Source: Methylococcaceae bacterium UBA662 (GTDB lineage: Bacteria; Pseudomonadota; Gammaproteobacteria; Methylococcales; Methylomonadaceae). Taken from it: 26,448 nt of DNA. The notes under the pieces are model-generated. The model saw only the letters and a list, made by a program, of their open reading frames with translations. It did not search any database and had not been told where the DNA came from. Positions 15,840 to 24,396 of the stretch are shown piece after piece (position 1 is the first letter of the stretch; the number at the start of each line of letters is the position of its first letter). The stretch is from NCBI GenBank assembly GCA_002299425.1, contig DBNW01000075.1, forward strand, positions 1 through 26,448, written 5' to 3'. A program made the position numbers and the translations under genes.

Positions 15840-17726
15840 TCAGGCCTGTTCTAAGAAGGCCTCAAACATCAGCAGCGACCAAATCGGCGCGGCGTAATCG
15901 TGCTGGCCGCTTTGGTTCTGGTCTAGCATCTGCTGGATGAAATCGGTGTTGAACAAACCGCAATCGGCCAGGGTTTCGCCCAGCAAGGCAGCACGCACGG
16001 GTTGTTTTAATGCGCCTTTAAACCATTGGTTAAGGGGTACGGCAAAGCCCATTTTCGGGCGGTACAAAATGTCGGCGGGCAAATACGGCTCAAGAGCTTT
16101 TTTGAATATGTATTTGCCTTCACGGCCTTTCAGCTTCAACTCCGGCGGCAAGGTAGCCAGCCACTCCACCAGTTTGTGGTCTAACAGCGGCACGCGCACT
16201 TCCAGAGCATGGGCCATGCTGGCACGGTCTACTTTTGTGAGGATGTCGCCGGGCAAATAAGTTTTCATGTCCAGGTATTGCACCAGCGACAAAGGCGAAT
16301 CGGTGGGGGCATCCGCCGCGTGGCGCCGGAAAACCTCCACCGCTTCATAGCCTTGCAGCTCGTTTTTGAGCCGTTGGCTGAACAGTTTGCCGCGCAATTC
16401 GTTGCTAACCAAGGACACACTGTGGAAATAACCGGACAACGAATCGCGGCCTATGGACGCTAACGTGGATTTAGCACGGAACAGCTTCGGTGCCCCCTCA
16501 GCCTTAGGGTACATCCGCCCTAAGGCACTGAACAACGGAACCCTAAGGCCGTCGGGGAGCCAGGAACGCATTTTATCCTCATGGTAATGCCAGCGGTAGC
16601 GACTGTAACCGGCCACGTTTTCATCGCCGCCATCACCCGACAGCACCACGGTGACTTGTTTTTTCGCCAGCTCACAGACGCGGTAGGTAGGCAAAGCCGA
16701 GCTGTCGGCATACGGTTCATCGTACATCCCGGCTAAGTGCCGGATCAGGCCGTAATCGTCGGAGCCGACGTACTCGGTACGGTGGTCGGTGCGGTAGCGA
16801 GCGGCCACTTGCGCTGCAAAGTGCGCTTCGTTAAAAGCCGGGTCGCCAAAGGCAATCGAACAGGTGTTCACCGGTGCCGGTGACGCACCCGCCATCATTG
16901 CCACCACCGCGCTGGAATCCACGCCGCCGGATAAAAACGCACCCAGCGGCACGTCGGCGACCATGCACATGGCTACCGCCTCGCGCAGGCGCACGATCAA
17001 CTCCTCGGCCACCGCCTGCTCGCTGGCAAACGGCTGCGGCGCAAACTGCACATTCCAGTATCGGCGCGGGCGGCATTCAATGCTGCCACGCGGCAATACC
17101 AAGCAAAAACCGGGTTCGAGTTTGTAGACGTTTTGGTAGACGGTTTTTGGCTCGGGTATGTAACCGAAGCCAAAATAGTCTTCAATCGCGCTCGGGTCCA
17201 GAACTTTAGGCAATCCCGGGTGCTGCTTAAGGGCTTTTAGCTCCGAACTGAACACAAACTGGCCGTCCGGCAACAGCGCATAAAACAGCGGCTTAATCCC
17301 TAAGCGGTCACGCGCCAAAAACAGCGTTTGCTGAGATCGATCCCAAATGGCAAAAGCGAACATGCCGCGCAACCTGTCTACACAAGCCTCGCCCCAAGCC
17401 TGCCAGGCGTACAGGATGACTTCGGTGTCGCAGTGGCTGGCAAAGCGGTAGCCTAGGGCTTCCAACTCTTGGCGCAAGTCCATGAAGTTATAGATCTCGC
17501 CATTGTAGGTCAAAACAGCATTGCCATCCCGGCTCACCATCGGCTGTTGGCCACCGCTCAGGTCGATAATTGACAGCCGCCGATGCCCTAATCCTAAACC
17601 CGGCTCGATATGCAACCCACCTTCATCAGGACCGCGATGAAACTGGCTTTCGTTCATTTGGTTCAGTACTTTACGGTCAATAGGCCGCTGCCCTGTCACA
17701 TCAAAAATACCGACAATACCGCACAT
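15840..17726 (-). CDS. asparagine-synthase-like amidotransferase of the XrtA/PEP-CTERM exopolysaccharide cluster
   Basis: This is a 628-residue protein. Cys2 right after the start Met (MCGIVGIFD) is the N-terminal nucleophile of a class II glutamine amidotransferase domain, with HRGPDEGG, TYNGEIYN and ARDRLGIKPLFYA following. The second half is an asparagine synthetase-type domain with PP-loop SGGVDSS (266-272) and LSGDGGDENVAGYSRY. The set and length match the XrtA-system amidotransferase (TIGR03108-type), thought to amidate sugar or lipid-linked intermediates of the exopolysaccharide. It is the last gene of the minus-strand cluster, 97 bp after the sugar transferase, with an aaggttacacc leader before ATG. 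Free asparagine synthesis is the alternative, less likely in this setting. Confidence 0.88.
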   Translation of the reverse strand: MCGIVGIFDVTGQRPIDRKVLNQMNESQFHRGPDEGGLHIEPGLGLGHRRLSIIDLSGGQQPMVSRDGNAVLTYNGEIYNFMDLRQELEALGYRFASHCDTEVILYAWQAWGEACVDRLRGMFAFAIWDRSQQTLFLARDRLGIKPLFYALLPDGQFVFSSELKALKQHPGLPKVLDPSAIEDYFGFGYIPEPKTVYQNVYKLEPGFCLVLPRGSIECRPRRYWNVQFAPQPFASEQAVAEELIVRLREAVAMCMVADVPLGAFLSGGVDSSAVVAMMAGASPAPVNTCSIAFGDPAFNEAHFAAQVAARYRTDHRTEYVGSDDYGLIRHLAGMYDEPYADSSALPTYRVCELAKKQVTVVLSGDGGDENVAGYSRYRWHYHEDKMRSWLPDGLRVPLFSALGRMYPKAEGAPKLFRAKSTLASIGRDSLSGYFHSVSLVSNELRGKLFSQRLKNELQGYEAVEVFRRHAADAPTDSPLSLVQYLDMKTYLPGDILTKVDRASMAHALEVRVPLLDHKLVEWLATLPPELKLKGREGKYIFKKALEPYLPADILYRPKMGFAVPLNQWFKGALKQPVRAALLGETLADCGLFNTDFIQQMLDQNQSGQHDYAAPIWSLLMFEAFLEQA

Positions 17727-17823
17727 GGTGTAACCTTTTTGGTAGAAGTAAAGGGTAAACAGCTCGGTGACAACTTAACTTAGGTCGGCAAAGAGGCGGC
17801 ACACGCTCTAAGGAGCCGGGCTG

Positions 17824-19014
17824 TTATGGGCCGTCCAAAAACCCGCACAGCCTGCGGACATTTTCTTGCCAGCTAAAATAGCTTTGGATGAAAGCGCGGT
17901 TTTGTGCGGCGGGCAAGTGGTCTTGCGCCAACCAATCGGCCATGATCCCGGCCCATTGCTCGGCTTGGTCGCTGACCGAAACCGCCAAACTGCCGTCATG
18001 CCCGATGCCTTCCATGGCCGCTGGCGTGGCCAGCACCTGCTTGGCCATCGCCATCGCCTCCAGCACTTTGTTCTGTATGCCACGGGCGATCCGCAGCGGG
18101 GCCACGGCGAAGTGAGCATGGGCCAAGTAGGGGCGGACATCCGGCACCGCGCCGGTGACGGTAATGCGCGGGTTATCCGCCAACTGCCGGACTTCTTGGG
18201 TGGGTTTGCCGCCGACAATATAAAACGTGGCCCCGGAACAACGTTGCCACAGCAACGGCATGACTTGCCTGGCAAACCACACCACGGCATCGGCATTGGC
18301 CCAGTAATCCATAGCACCGGTGAAGACAATGGCGCGTTCCCGGGCCGGAAACGGGCAGGCAAAAACCTGACCGGGGTCGAAATAATCCGTATCCACGCCG
18401 TTGTTGACGGAATCGATTTTGCCGGATTCCACGGCGGCCAAGCGCCTGAACAAATCGGCCTCCTGCGCCGATACAAACAAGCTTCTGTTCGCTTTTTGGG
18501 CGATGCTTTGTTCAAAGGCCAATAATTTTTTGGCTTCACGGGCATACACCCAACGCGCCAGGCCGTGCTTTTTTTCGGCGTATTGCCGCCACTTGTCGGA
18601 ATCGACATCGACGAAATCGACCACCACGTCCAGCGGGTCCCAGTGTTCGACAAACTGCGCCATTGCCCCGGAAAACACCAACACTTTCTTGATGTTGTGC
18701 CGGGCGATGGTGTCCCGAACCCACGCTTGCAACGCCGGGCTTTGGTAATACGGCACACTCAGCGCTTGGCCCGTCAACAGGCCTTTAAGGCTTTTGGCCT
18801 TGGCCCAGGACCGGTTTAAGTCGTGATAGCAAGTCCCCGCGCATAAGGCGTCGGTCTGGGCGGTGTGCTGGCGGTCGGCCGGGTCGTCGATGAACGTGCC
18901 CAAAAACACCCGGTAACGCCCGGCGAGATGTTTCAAGAAATGGTAAGAGCGGATTTTGTCGCCTTTATTGGGCGGGTACGGGATGCGGTGGGCCAAAAAC
19001 AGCAGGTTTTCCAT
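17824..19014 (-). CDS. sugar transferase of the XrtA/PEP-CTERM cluster (TIGR03087-type GT-B)
   Basis: This is a 396-residue cytoplasmic glycosyltransferase. The start ENLLFLAHRIPYPPNKGDKI is the hallmark of the PEP-CTERM/XrtA-associated transferase family. VFTGAMDYWANADAVVWF in the middle and RGIQNKVLEAMAMAKQVLAT in the C-terminal Rossmann domain hold the nucleotide-sugar site (GT4-like). It should add a sugar to the undecaprenyl-linked repeat unit at the inner face of the membrane; donor and acceptor are not known. It starts 3 bp after the femAB-like stop and is clearly in the same operon. Confidence 0.88.
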   Translation of the reverse strand: MENLLFLAHRIPYPPNKGDKIRSYHFLKHLAGRYRVFLGTFIDDPADRQHTAQTDALCAGTCYHDLNRSWAKAKSLKGLLTGQALSVPYYQSPALQAWVRDTIARHNIKKVLVFSGAMAQFVEHWDPLDVVVDFVDVDSDKWRQYAEKKHGLARWVYAREAKKLLAFEQSIAQKANRSLFVSAQEADLFRRLAAVESGKIDSVNNGVDTDYFDPGQVFACPFPARERAIVFTGAMDYWANADAVVWFARQVMPLLWQRCSGATFYIVGGKPTQEVRQLADNPRITVTGAVPDVRPYLAHAHFAVAPLRIARGIQNKVLEAMAMAKQVLATPAAMEGIGHDGSLAVSVSDQAEQWAGIMADWLAQDHLPAAQNRAFIQSYFSWQENVRRLCGFLDGP

Positions 19015-19017
19015 GCG

Positions 19018-20037
19018 TCAGCCTAAATCTTTGGATAAGAACGGGCCGATAAACTGGCTGACCGGCAACGGCAAGCGTTTCCAAGCGGCGATGAAGCGTT
19101 GGTATTTGGGGTTTAACGGGTTAATGTCGGGCATGGCTTCGGCCTTGACCAAATGGTATTCGTAATACAATGGCTCCGGCGTGAAACCCCAGTTTTTCTT
19201 GAAGCTGTAGGAGCCGGTGCCCACTTTGCTGCGCCCGTAGTCAAACACCGTCACGCCTTTTTCCACCGCCCTGCGCATCACTTCCCAATACATAAAGTCG
19301 TTGCCTTTCAAGTCCCGCGCCAACTCGGTGCCGCCGCCGTAATACGGCAGCACTTCATTGCGGAAATAAAAATTCATGACGCTGGCGATCAAGCGGCCTT
19401 CATGCTCGATGCTAACCACTTCACACCGGTCGTTAAAAACGTCTTTCAGCGTTTGGAAGTATTTTTTTGAAAACACGGGCGTGCCCAAATTGCGGACGCT
19501 CTCGGAATAGGCCCGGTACAAGCGGTCAACGCCGGCATCGACGGTGCTGGTCAAACCCGCCTCGATGCCTTTCCTGACCATAGCCCTTTGTTTTCTGGGG
19601 ATGGCCAGCAGGTTTTTTTCGATCTCGGGTTCGAGTTGTTTGCGGAACGTCACATACAAATCTTTATAGGGCCGGGCAGTATTTTGCCGTTGCCGATTGC
19701 GAATTTCCAGGCTGTCTACGCCCAGCTCCTCGGCCAATTGGCAGGCTTTAGCATCCAGTTCGGCATGGCTTTGCAGGTTGGACGCCACTATGCCGCCGTA
19801 GACACAAAAGGCGGTGGACACCAGATTGTTACCGAACAACCGGCTGTTGACATGCACCAACGGAAAAATGCCGGTGACTACGCCGTCCTGCTCGGCATAA
19901 AGATAATGGCAGCGGTGGCCAAACGCGCGTTCAAGCACGGTTTTCCAACCAGACAGGTGAAAAAAAGTGGCTTCGGGGCAGTTTTGTACAAAGTCATCCC
20001 ACAAGCCGTAATCAGCGGCTTCCAGCACCTTTATCAT
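19018..20037 (-). CDS. FemAB/GNAT-fold protein of the XrtA/PEP-CTERM cluster
   Basis: This is a 339-residue soluble protein of the FemAB-like acyltransferase family, XrtA-associated type (TIGR03019). Visible marks are NCPEATFFHLSGWKTVLERAF near the N terminus, GGIVASN, RKQRAMVRKGIEAGL in the middle, ARDLKGNDFMYWEVMRRAVE, and FDYGRSKVGTGSYSFKKNWG near the C terminus. FemAB proteins transfer amino-acyl groups from tRNA to cell-wall precursors. Here a substituent on the polysaccharide or its carrier is likely, by inference. The start ATG overlaps the deacetylase stop (ATGA at 20034-20037). Confidence 0.9.
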   Translation of the reverse strand: MIKVLEAADYGLWDDFVQNCPEATFFHLSGWKTVLERAFGHRCHYLYAEQDGVVTGIFPLVHVNSRLFGNNLVSTAFCVYGGIVASNLQSHAELDAKACQLAEELGVDSLEIRNRQRQNTARPYKDLYVTFRKQLEPEIEKNLLAIPRKQRAMVRKGIEAGLTSTVDAGVDRLYRAYSESVRNLGTPVFSKKYFQTLKDVFNDRCEVVSIEHEGRLIASVMNFYFRNEVLPYYGGGTELARDLKGNDFMYWEVMRRAVEKGVTVFDYGRSKVGTGSYSFKKNWGFTPEPLYYEYHLVKAEAMPDINPLNPKYQRFIAAWKRLPLPVSQFIGPFLSKDLG

Positions 20038-20885
20038 GATTGCTCCCTCATCGGCGTCAAAAAAACAGTTTCCACGGTGTCCCAGGCAAAGTCGTGCAGC
20101 AGCCGGTCAAGGCGGTGTTCCATTTTATCCAGGTTCAAATAATGGCGCAGGTGGGTCTTCCAAGCAATGCCCGTTTGGCGCGGCTGATCGGGGTCGATTT
20201 CCCAAGGGTGGAAATAAAAAATGCAGGGCTGCTGTTCGCGCCGGTTAACGTGTTGCAATGCCCAGCGCGAGAAAAAATAAGGATACAGCCGAAAAAATCC
20301 GCCGCCGCCGCAGGGCCGGTTGCTGTTTCCCAGCCGTAACGTGGTGATGGGGATTTCGGTAAAATCGCAACCGGGCAATGGCCGGTAGGGGAAACGTGGG
20401 GCGTCCGGGATGCCGTACAAGTCGTGCCGGACTGGATAGATGCTTGAGCTATAAAGGAAACCCTCTTCCTGCAACACGCCTAACGCCCACAAATTGTTGG
20501 CATTGATGGAATAACTGGCGGCACGGTAGCCTTTAACTTTAACACCGCCTAAGTCTTCGAGTAGGTGCTTGCTTTTTCTAATGTCGGCGCGAAACTGCTC
20601 CGGCGTTTGCTCGGTGACGCGAATATGCTCATAGCCGTGACAGGCCAATTCATGGCCTTCAGCGACGATGCGTTCGATTAGTTTAGGGTACCGTTCAGCC
20701 ACCCAACCTAGGGTGAAAAAAGTGGCTTTGACGCCCCGTTCAGCGAACAAATCAAGGATGCGGTTGGTGTTTGCCGCCACCCGGTGCGGCAAGGAATCCC
20801 ATTGCTGCCTGCTGATGTAAGGTTCAAACGCCGATACTTGAAAATAGTCCTCGACATCGACGGTCATGGCGTTTTTTTTGCTCAC
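20034..20885 (-). CDS. polysaccharide deacetylase (NodB fold) of the XrtA cluster
   Basis: This is a 283-residue protein. The catalytic NodB signs are MTVDVEDYFQ (metal-site Asp10 and Asp13), ATFFTLGWVAERYP and the zinc-binding HGYEH (83-87), with EIPITTLRLGN and a FYFHPWEIDPDQPR block late in the protein. The last is typical of the XrtA-associated deacetylases with a DUF3473 tail. It should remove acetyl groups from N-acetyl sugars of the exopolysaccharide. I chose GTG 20885 because gggga lies five bases before it; TTG 20897 and ATG 20867 are alternatives. No signal peptide is seen, so it may act in the cytoplasm or be exported in an unknown way. Confidence 0.88.
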   Translation of the reverse strand: MSKKNAMTVDVEDYFQVSAFEPYISRQQWDSLPHRVAANTNRILDLFAERGVKATFFTLGWVAERYPKLIERIVAEGHELACHGYEHIRVTEQTPEQFRADIRKSKHLLEDLGGVKVKGYRAASYSINANNLWALGVLQEEGFLYSSSIYPVRHDLYGIPDAPRFPYRPLPGCDFTEIPITTLRLGNSNRPCGGGGFFRLYPYFFSRWALQHVNRREQQPCIFYFHPWEIDPDQPRQTGIAWKTHLRHYLNLDKMEHRLDRLLHDFAWDTVETVFLTPMREQS

Positions 20886-20912
20886 AAAATTCCCCAAACG
20901 TTAACGATAAAG

Positions 20913-20959
20913 CCGCTTAATAGACAAAAAACTTCACAGTCGCTTAGGATTTTAAGCGG
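20913..20959 (-). other. inverted repeat between the ATPase and deacetylase genes
   Basis: ccgcttaa (20913-20920) and ttaagcgg (20952-20959) are perfect 8-bp complements with a 31-nt spacer, directly after the ATPase stop. A smaller internal hairpin (ctta/taag) is possible. There is no T run after it on the minus strand, so it could adjust expression inside the operon rather than end it. This is one of the few gaps (74 bp) inside the cluster. Confidence 0.35.
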
Positions 20960-21910
20960 TTAAACGGTTGATGCCCTGCCTAAAACCTCGTGAATATCAC
21001 GCAAGAGTTTTTCTAAAACCAGCACCCGCTGCTCTAAGCCTTCCTTAACCGGAACCAAGTCGGTAGCCTGGGCGTGGTTTGGGTCAACATCGGCAAGAAA
21101 CCGCTCTTCTTCAATGTCGGCAATCACCTGTTGAATGACAGGGGCATCAATGACTTGCAATTCAGAAACGTAGCCAAACAGCAAAACCCTGTCACATAAA
21201 GCGTTGATTTTTCTTGGTATTCCTTCGGAGTAAGCGGAAATCAAGGGGAATGCACTGTCGCTAAACTGCGGTCTTTGCTGCCAACCTGCTTTGTGTAGGC
21301 GGAACAGAATGTAGGCTTTGGTTTCCTGTCCATCGAACGGCTTAATTTGGCATGTTGCCACTATCCGTTGTTTTAATTGTTCCATTTCTGGCAGGAACAG
21401 TTTTTCCAGCAACTGGTTTTGGCCTACGAGAAACGTTTGGAACAGCGACTTTCCAGCCATCTCGAAGTTAGACAACATGCGTAACTCTTCTAAGGCTTCA
21501 TTGGATAGGTTTTGCGCCTCATCGACAACCAGCAATACTTTTTTCCCCTGCATCGCCTGATCGATAAAAAAGCGTTCCAAACCGACCAATAAACTGGCCT
21601 TATCCAAGCCTTTAAAGTTAAGCTTAAACGCCGAGGTAATGGTTTTTAGCAAATCATCGGCATTCAGTTGCGATGAAACAATGACCGCTAAAACCACTTT
21701 GGACTTGTTCAATATGCCAACCAACTGTTTTACCAGAAGGGTTTTTCCGGTTCCCGGTTTACCGGTAATGACAATAAAACCTTCGCCCTGGGTCAAGCCA
21801 TAACGCATGTACATCATGGCTTTTTGGTGCACGCTGCTGTCAAAGTAAAATTCTGTGTCAGCGTTAAGCTGAAACGGTCTTTTACTGAGCTTATAAAAAC
21901 CGTCATACAT
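20960..21910 (-). CDS. XrtA-associated AAA ATPase (ExeA/GspA-like)
   Basis: This is a 316-residue P-loop ATPase. It begins MYDGFYKLSKRPFQLNAD, the typical opening of the TIGR03015/ExeA-like family. Walker A is GKPGTGKT (50-57) and Walker B is VLLVVDEAQ with Asp130 and Glu131. A winged-helix-like lid region has YSEGIPRKINALCDRVLLFGY. The cluster variant ends without a peptidoglycan-binding domain, and a hydrophilic tail with LEKLLRDIHEVL suggests a short coiled coil. Its role in polymer assembly or export is unknown. I chose ATG 21910, two bases after the outer-membrane gene stop; TTG 21916 would add two residues. Confidence 0.88.
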   Translation of the reverse strand: MYDGFYKLSKRPFQLNADTEFYFDSSVHQKAMMYMRYGLTQGEGFIVITGKPGTGKTLLVKQLVGILNKSKVVLAVIVSSQLNADDLLKTITSAFKLNFKGLDKASLLVGLERFFIDQAMQGKKVLLVVDEAQNLSNEALEELRMLSNFEMAGKSLFQTFLVGQNQLLEKLFLPEMEQLKQRIVATCQIKPFDGQETKAYILFRLHKAGWQQRPQFSDSAFPLISAYSEGIPRKINALCDRVLLFGYVSELQVIDAPVIQQVIADIEEERFLADVDPNHAQATDLVPVKEGLEQRVLVLEKLLRDIHEVLGRASTV

Positions 21911-21912
21911 TC

Positions 21913-23424
21913 TCAAAAACTCACAAACAAGCTAGCGGTGGCACGATTTTCTTGGAATGTGTTGTCGGCATTGCCTGATATTTGGTTCAAATGGCGGTAT
22001 TCTAGCCTGCCGGTGAGTCGGTTGGTGATGACGCGGTTCATGCCGATGGCAACATCATAGCGGTTATCTGTAGTGTTCCCCCTTTCTCTGTCAATGAATT
22101 GCCAGCCGGGTGAAAAAAAAGCGGTTGTTCTAGGAGCAAACTGCCAATTCCAAAAACCGTTGACCCCGCTCACTATCTCATTATTGTCAGGAGATAACAG
22201 AAAAGTGCGGTTTTCTAAAAAGCCGCTGACACCAAAAATACTTTTCCCTGTGAGATAGGAAAACGACAAATTCCACAATTTTCTTTCTATCACTTCATCT
22301 GTCAAAGTGGGAATGTTAAATAACAACCGCACCGGCTGGTTGACGAGCGGGTCGGGATTTAAATCCACCGTCACCGAATGTTGTTGCATCAAAATAGCTT
22401 GGGTGGTGGTGGTGTCGTTGTCGTGGCGCAAAACCAAATTGGATCTTTGTTTACGGTAGGCCAAAAAAGTCTGCCAGGTTTGTCCCGTGTTCAGGCCCAC
22501 TTCGTTGTCCCTGAATGTCGTCACCCAGTTAAGCCTTCTATTCGGGGACAGGTTGACGGTGACAAAACGGTTGTTGCCGTAGCCTGCCGAAATACTGTAA
22601 TAATGGCTCGGGTGCCATTGAGCACCTAAGGTATAGAAAAAACCATTGGTTAAACTGCGTGCGGCTTGAAAGCTGTTGTTGGCGTGTCCACCTTGGGCAA
22701 TCAGGCTAAATTGCCTGTTAATGAACACATTCACGGTGCCGTTGGTGTTTTGGAAACCCACGTTGTTTTCATCGGCTGCCCGAAAATTATTGGTATTGAT
22801 GAACGACAAACCCCAACTAACCCGCCGGAACTCAGGCCCACTGTTTAAAAAAACTTGCTGGCCCACATTAATGGAATCAGAAAAAACGCTTTGATCTGCC
22901 CCAGAGCTCAGGGTATCAAAATTGACTTGGAGCAATCCGTTAGCATAATTACCAAAGCGTGTACGCCAGGTTGGCGTAATGCCAAAAGTACCCACATCGA
23001 CCCGGCCTCCAGCACCTGCAATGTTGTCATTGGCAATGCGCCGGTTGTCTGTATTTTGTTGGCTTAATGAGCCACGGGTATTAATAAAAAAACGCTGGGG
23101 TATGAGCATCAAGCTTTGGTTAGCCTGTAGCTGGTTGAATACGCTAACACCGCCGTCGCCCCTGGCGTTGTACAGATTTTGCATTCTATAGTTTAAATTA
23201 AACAATGACTTAGCTGATTGCCCAAACAGTGAAACGCCCGGATTCAAGGCGCTTACAAACGCGCTTTGCCGGTCTTCAGCACCTTCAAGGGTGATGTTGT
23301 CGGAAAAAATTTGCTCGGCTTGAAGAAACGGGGTTACTTGCCAACTAACGCCATAACACAGCTTACTGCACCCGACCAAGGCCAATCGAAGCAGCAAGGC
23401 AAATAATTTTTCACTGTTTTTCAT
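21913..23424 (-). CDS. outer-membrane beta-barrel protein of the XrtA cluster (TIGR03016-type)
   Basis: This is a 503-residue protein from ATG 23424. The longer open frame upstream overlaps the kinase tail and is not credible as coding. The N terminus (KLFALLLRLALVGCSKLCYG) is a signal peptide or membrane segment. The mature part starts VSWQVTPFLQAEQIFSDNITL and continues as many amphipathic strands rich in Asn, Gln, Tyr and Phe (RMQNLYNARGD, LSQQNTDNRR, GRLEYRHLNQISGNADNTFQENRATASLFVSF), ending in Phe as outer-membrane barrels do. The start lies inside the kinase gene with a 14-bp overlap. It is thought to help export or anchor the polymer; its exact role is unknown. Confidence 0.85.
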   Translation of the reverse strand: MKNSEKLFALLLRLALVGCSKLCYGVSWQVTPFLQAEQIFSDNITLEGAEDRQSAFVSALNPGVSLFGQSAKSLFNLNYRMQNLYNARGDGGVSVFNQLQANQSLMLIPQRFFINTRGSLSQQNTDNRRIANDNIAGAGGRVDVGTFGITPTWRTRFGNYANGLLQVNFDTLSSGADQSVFSDSINVGQQVFLNSGPEFRRVSWGLSFINTNNFRAADENNVGFQNTNGTVNVFINRQFSLIAQGGHANNSFQAARSLTNGFFYTLGAQWHPSHYYSISAGYGNNRFVTVNLSPNRRLNWVTTFRDNEVGLNTGQTWQTFLAYRKQRSNLVLRHDNDTTTTQAILMQQHSVTVDLNPDPLVNQPVRLLFNIPTLTDEVIERKLWNLSFSYLTGKSIFGVSGFLENRTFLLSPDNNEIVSGVNGFWNWQFAPRTTAFFSPGWQFIDRERGNTTDNRYDVAIGMNRVITNRLTGRLEYRHLNQISGNADNTFQENRATASLFVSF

Positions 23425-24367
23425 GGTTCGGGGTTTCGTGGATAACTGATGATTGACGGCCATAATGACCGTACCCATACCCGTACCCGTACCCGTAATA
23501 GCCGCCCATAGGCCCAAGAAACGTTTTATTGAGTACCACCAGCACTACATCGCAAGACGACAGTTTGTCAACCGACATTTTAACCATGTTTTGCAAGGTT
23601 TGTTCTGCCTCAACCACAAACACCACTTGACCGACCAGCTTAGCGAGCACATCGGCTTGGGTTGCTGCCAGCAGTGGCGGGGAGTCGAAAATGACAATCC
23701 TGTCCGGGTAACGGCTGCTTAGTTCAGCGGCAAAATCAGCCATTTTTTTACTGGACAACAGCTCTGTGGAATACCTGTGCAGCTTACCCGCTGCGATAAT
23801 ACTCAAACCTGGAAGATTTGTGCTCAATTCTATGTCGGTATAGCGAATGTCGGTTCTTTCCAGATAATCAATCAGGCCGTATGTGGCATTTATGCCTAGC
23901 GTTTTTGAAATTGAAGGCCTTGCCACATCGGCATCAATCAACAAGACGTTTTTGTCGCGCTCGTGTGTGATGCTAATGGCCAGGTTTATTGCGTTAAAAG
24001 TTTTTCCTTCGCCAGGGACGCTGCTGGTCACTAATACTAAATTGGGTCTCTTTATCCCACTGCTGGCCGCACCGAAGGCATTTTCCAGCAACGGCCTTTT
24101 GATATTCCTCATTTCTTCAACCAAACGGGTATTGGTATCTTTGGGTGTCAAAAAACCCATTTCTGCCAACCGCTCCCAGTTGATTTCAAATCGGTTTTGC
24201 TTGTTCTTTTCGAGTAACGGATCAACAGGCGTACCGCTTACCTCGGTATCAAGTTGTTTTTCTTCAGGAGGGGGGCTTATTTCCTGACTGACATTTTCAA
24301 TTTCATGCGCACGGAAGCCCGTTTCCTTGCTGGTTGCTTTGAAGAACGCCTTGTCAATGATACCCAT
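23411..24367 (-). CDS. exopolysaccharide tyrosine autokinase of the XrtA cluster (BY-kinase)
   Basis: This is a 318-residue cytoplasmic BY-kinase. Walker A is SVPGEGKTF (116-124), Walker A' is VLLIDADVARPS (141-152) and Walker B is RIVIFDSPPLL (223-233). It corresponds to the TIGR03018-type PEP-CTERM kinase, which controls chain length with the Wzc-like partner upstream. The C-terminal tail carries seven tyrosines between residues 290 and 302 in a GYGYGYGYG tract, the expected autophosphorylation cluster, encoded by a hexanucleotide repeat. Residues 1-90 are a hydrophilic, poorly ordered leader. The ribosome binding site aaggac stands seven bases before ATG. Confidence 0.92.
   Translation of the reverse strand: MGIIDKAFFKATSKETGFRAHEIENVSQEISPPPEEKQLDTEVSGTPVDPLLEKNKQNRFEINWERLAEMGFLTPKDTNTRLVEEMRNIKRPLLENAFGAASSGIKRPNLVLVTSSVPGEGKTFNAINLAISITHERDKNVLLIDADVARPSISKTLGINATYGLIDYLERTDIRYTDIELSTNLPGLSIIAAGKLHRYSTELLSSKKMADFAAELSSRYPDRIVIFDSPPLLAATQADVLAKLVGQVVFVVEAEQTLQNMVKMSVDKLSSCDVVLVVLNKTFLGPMGGYYGYGYGYGYGHYGRQSSVIHETPNHEKQ
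23471..23499 (-). repeat. hexanucleotide repeat encoding the kinase Gly-Tyr tail
   Basis: On the minus strand GGGTAC/GGGTAT is repeated about four times with a partial fifth unit (plus strand: gtaccc, ataccc, gtaccc, gtaccc, gtaat). It encodes the Gly-Tyr tract and so sets the number of C-terminal tyrosines. Slippage here would change that number by two residues per unit without a frameshift. Confidence 0.8.
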
Positions 24368-24396
24368 ATTGTCCTTAATTGAAGTATTGAAAAGCC

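Noticed and set aside
17808..18758. 316-residue minus-strand frame overlapping the sugar transferase
   Set aside because: It is a shadow in another frame with Trp/Arg/Pro-rich composition; the TIGR03087-type frame has clear motifs.
23425..23517. Upstream extension of the outer-membrane gene by 31 residues
   Set aside because: It is the out-of-frame reading of the kinase Gly-Tyr repeat (giving TGTGTGMGT) and precedes a good signal-peptide start at 23424.
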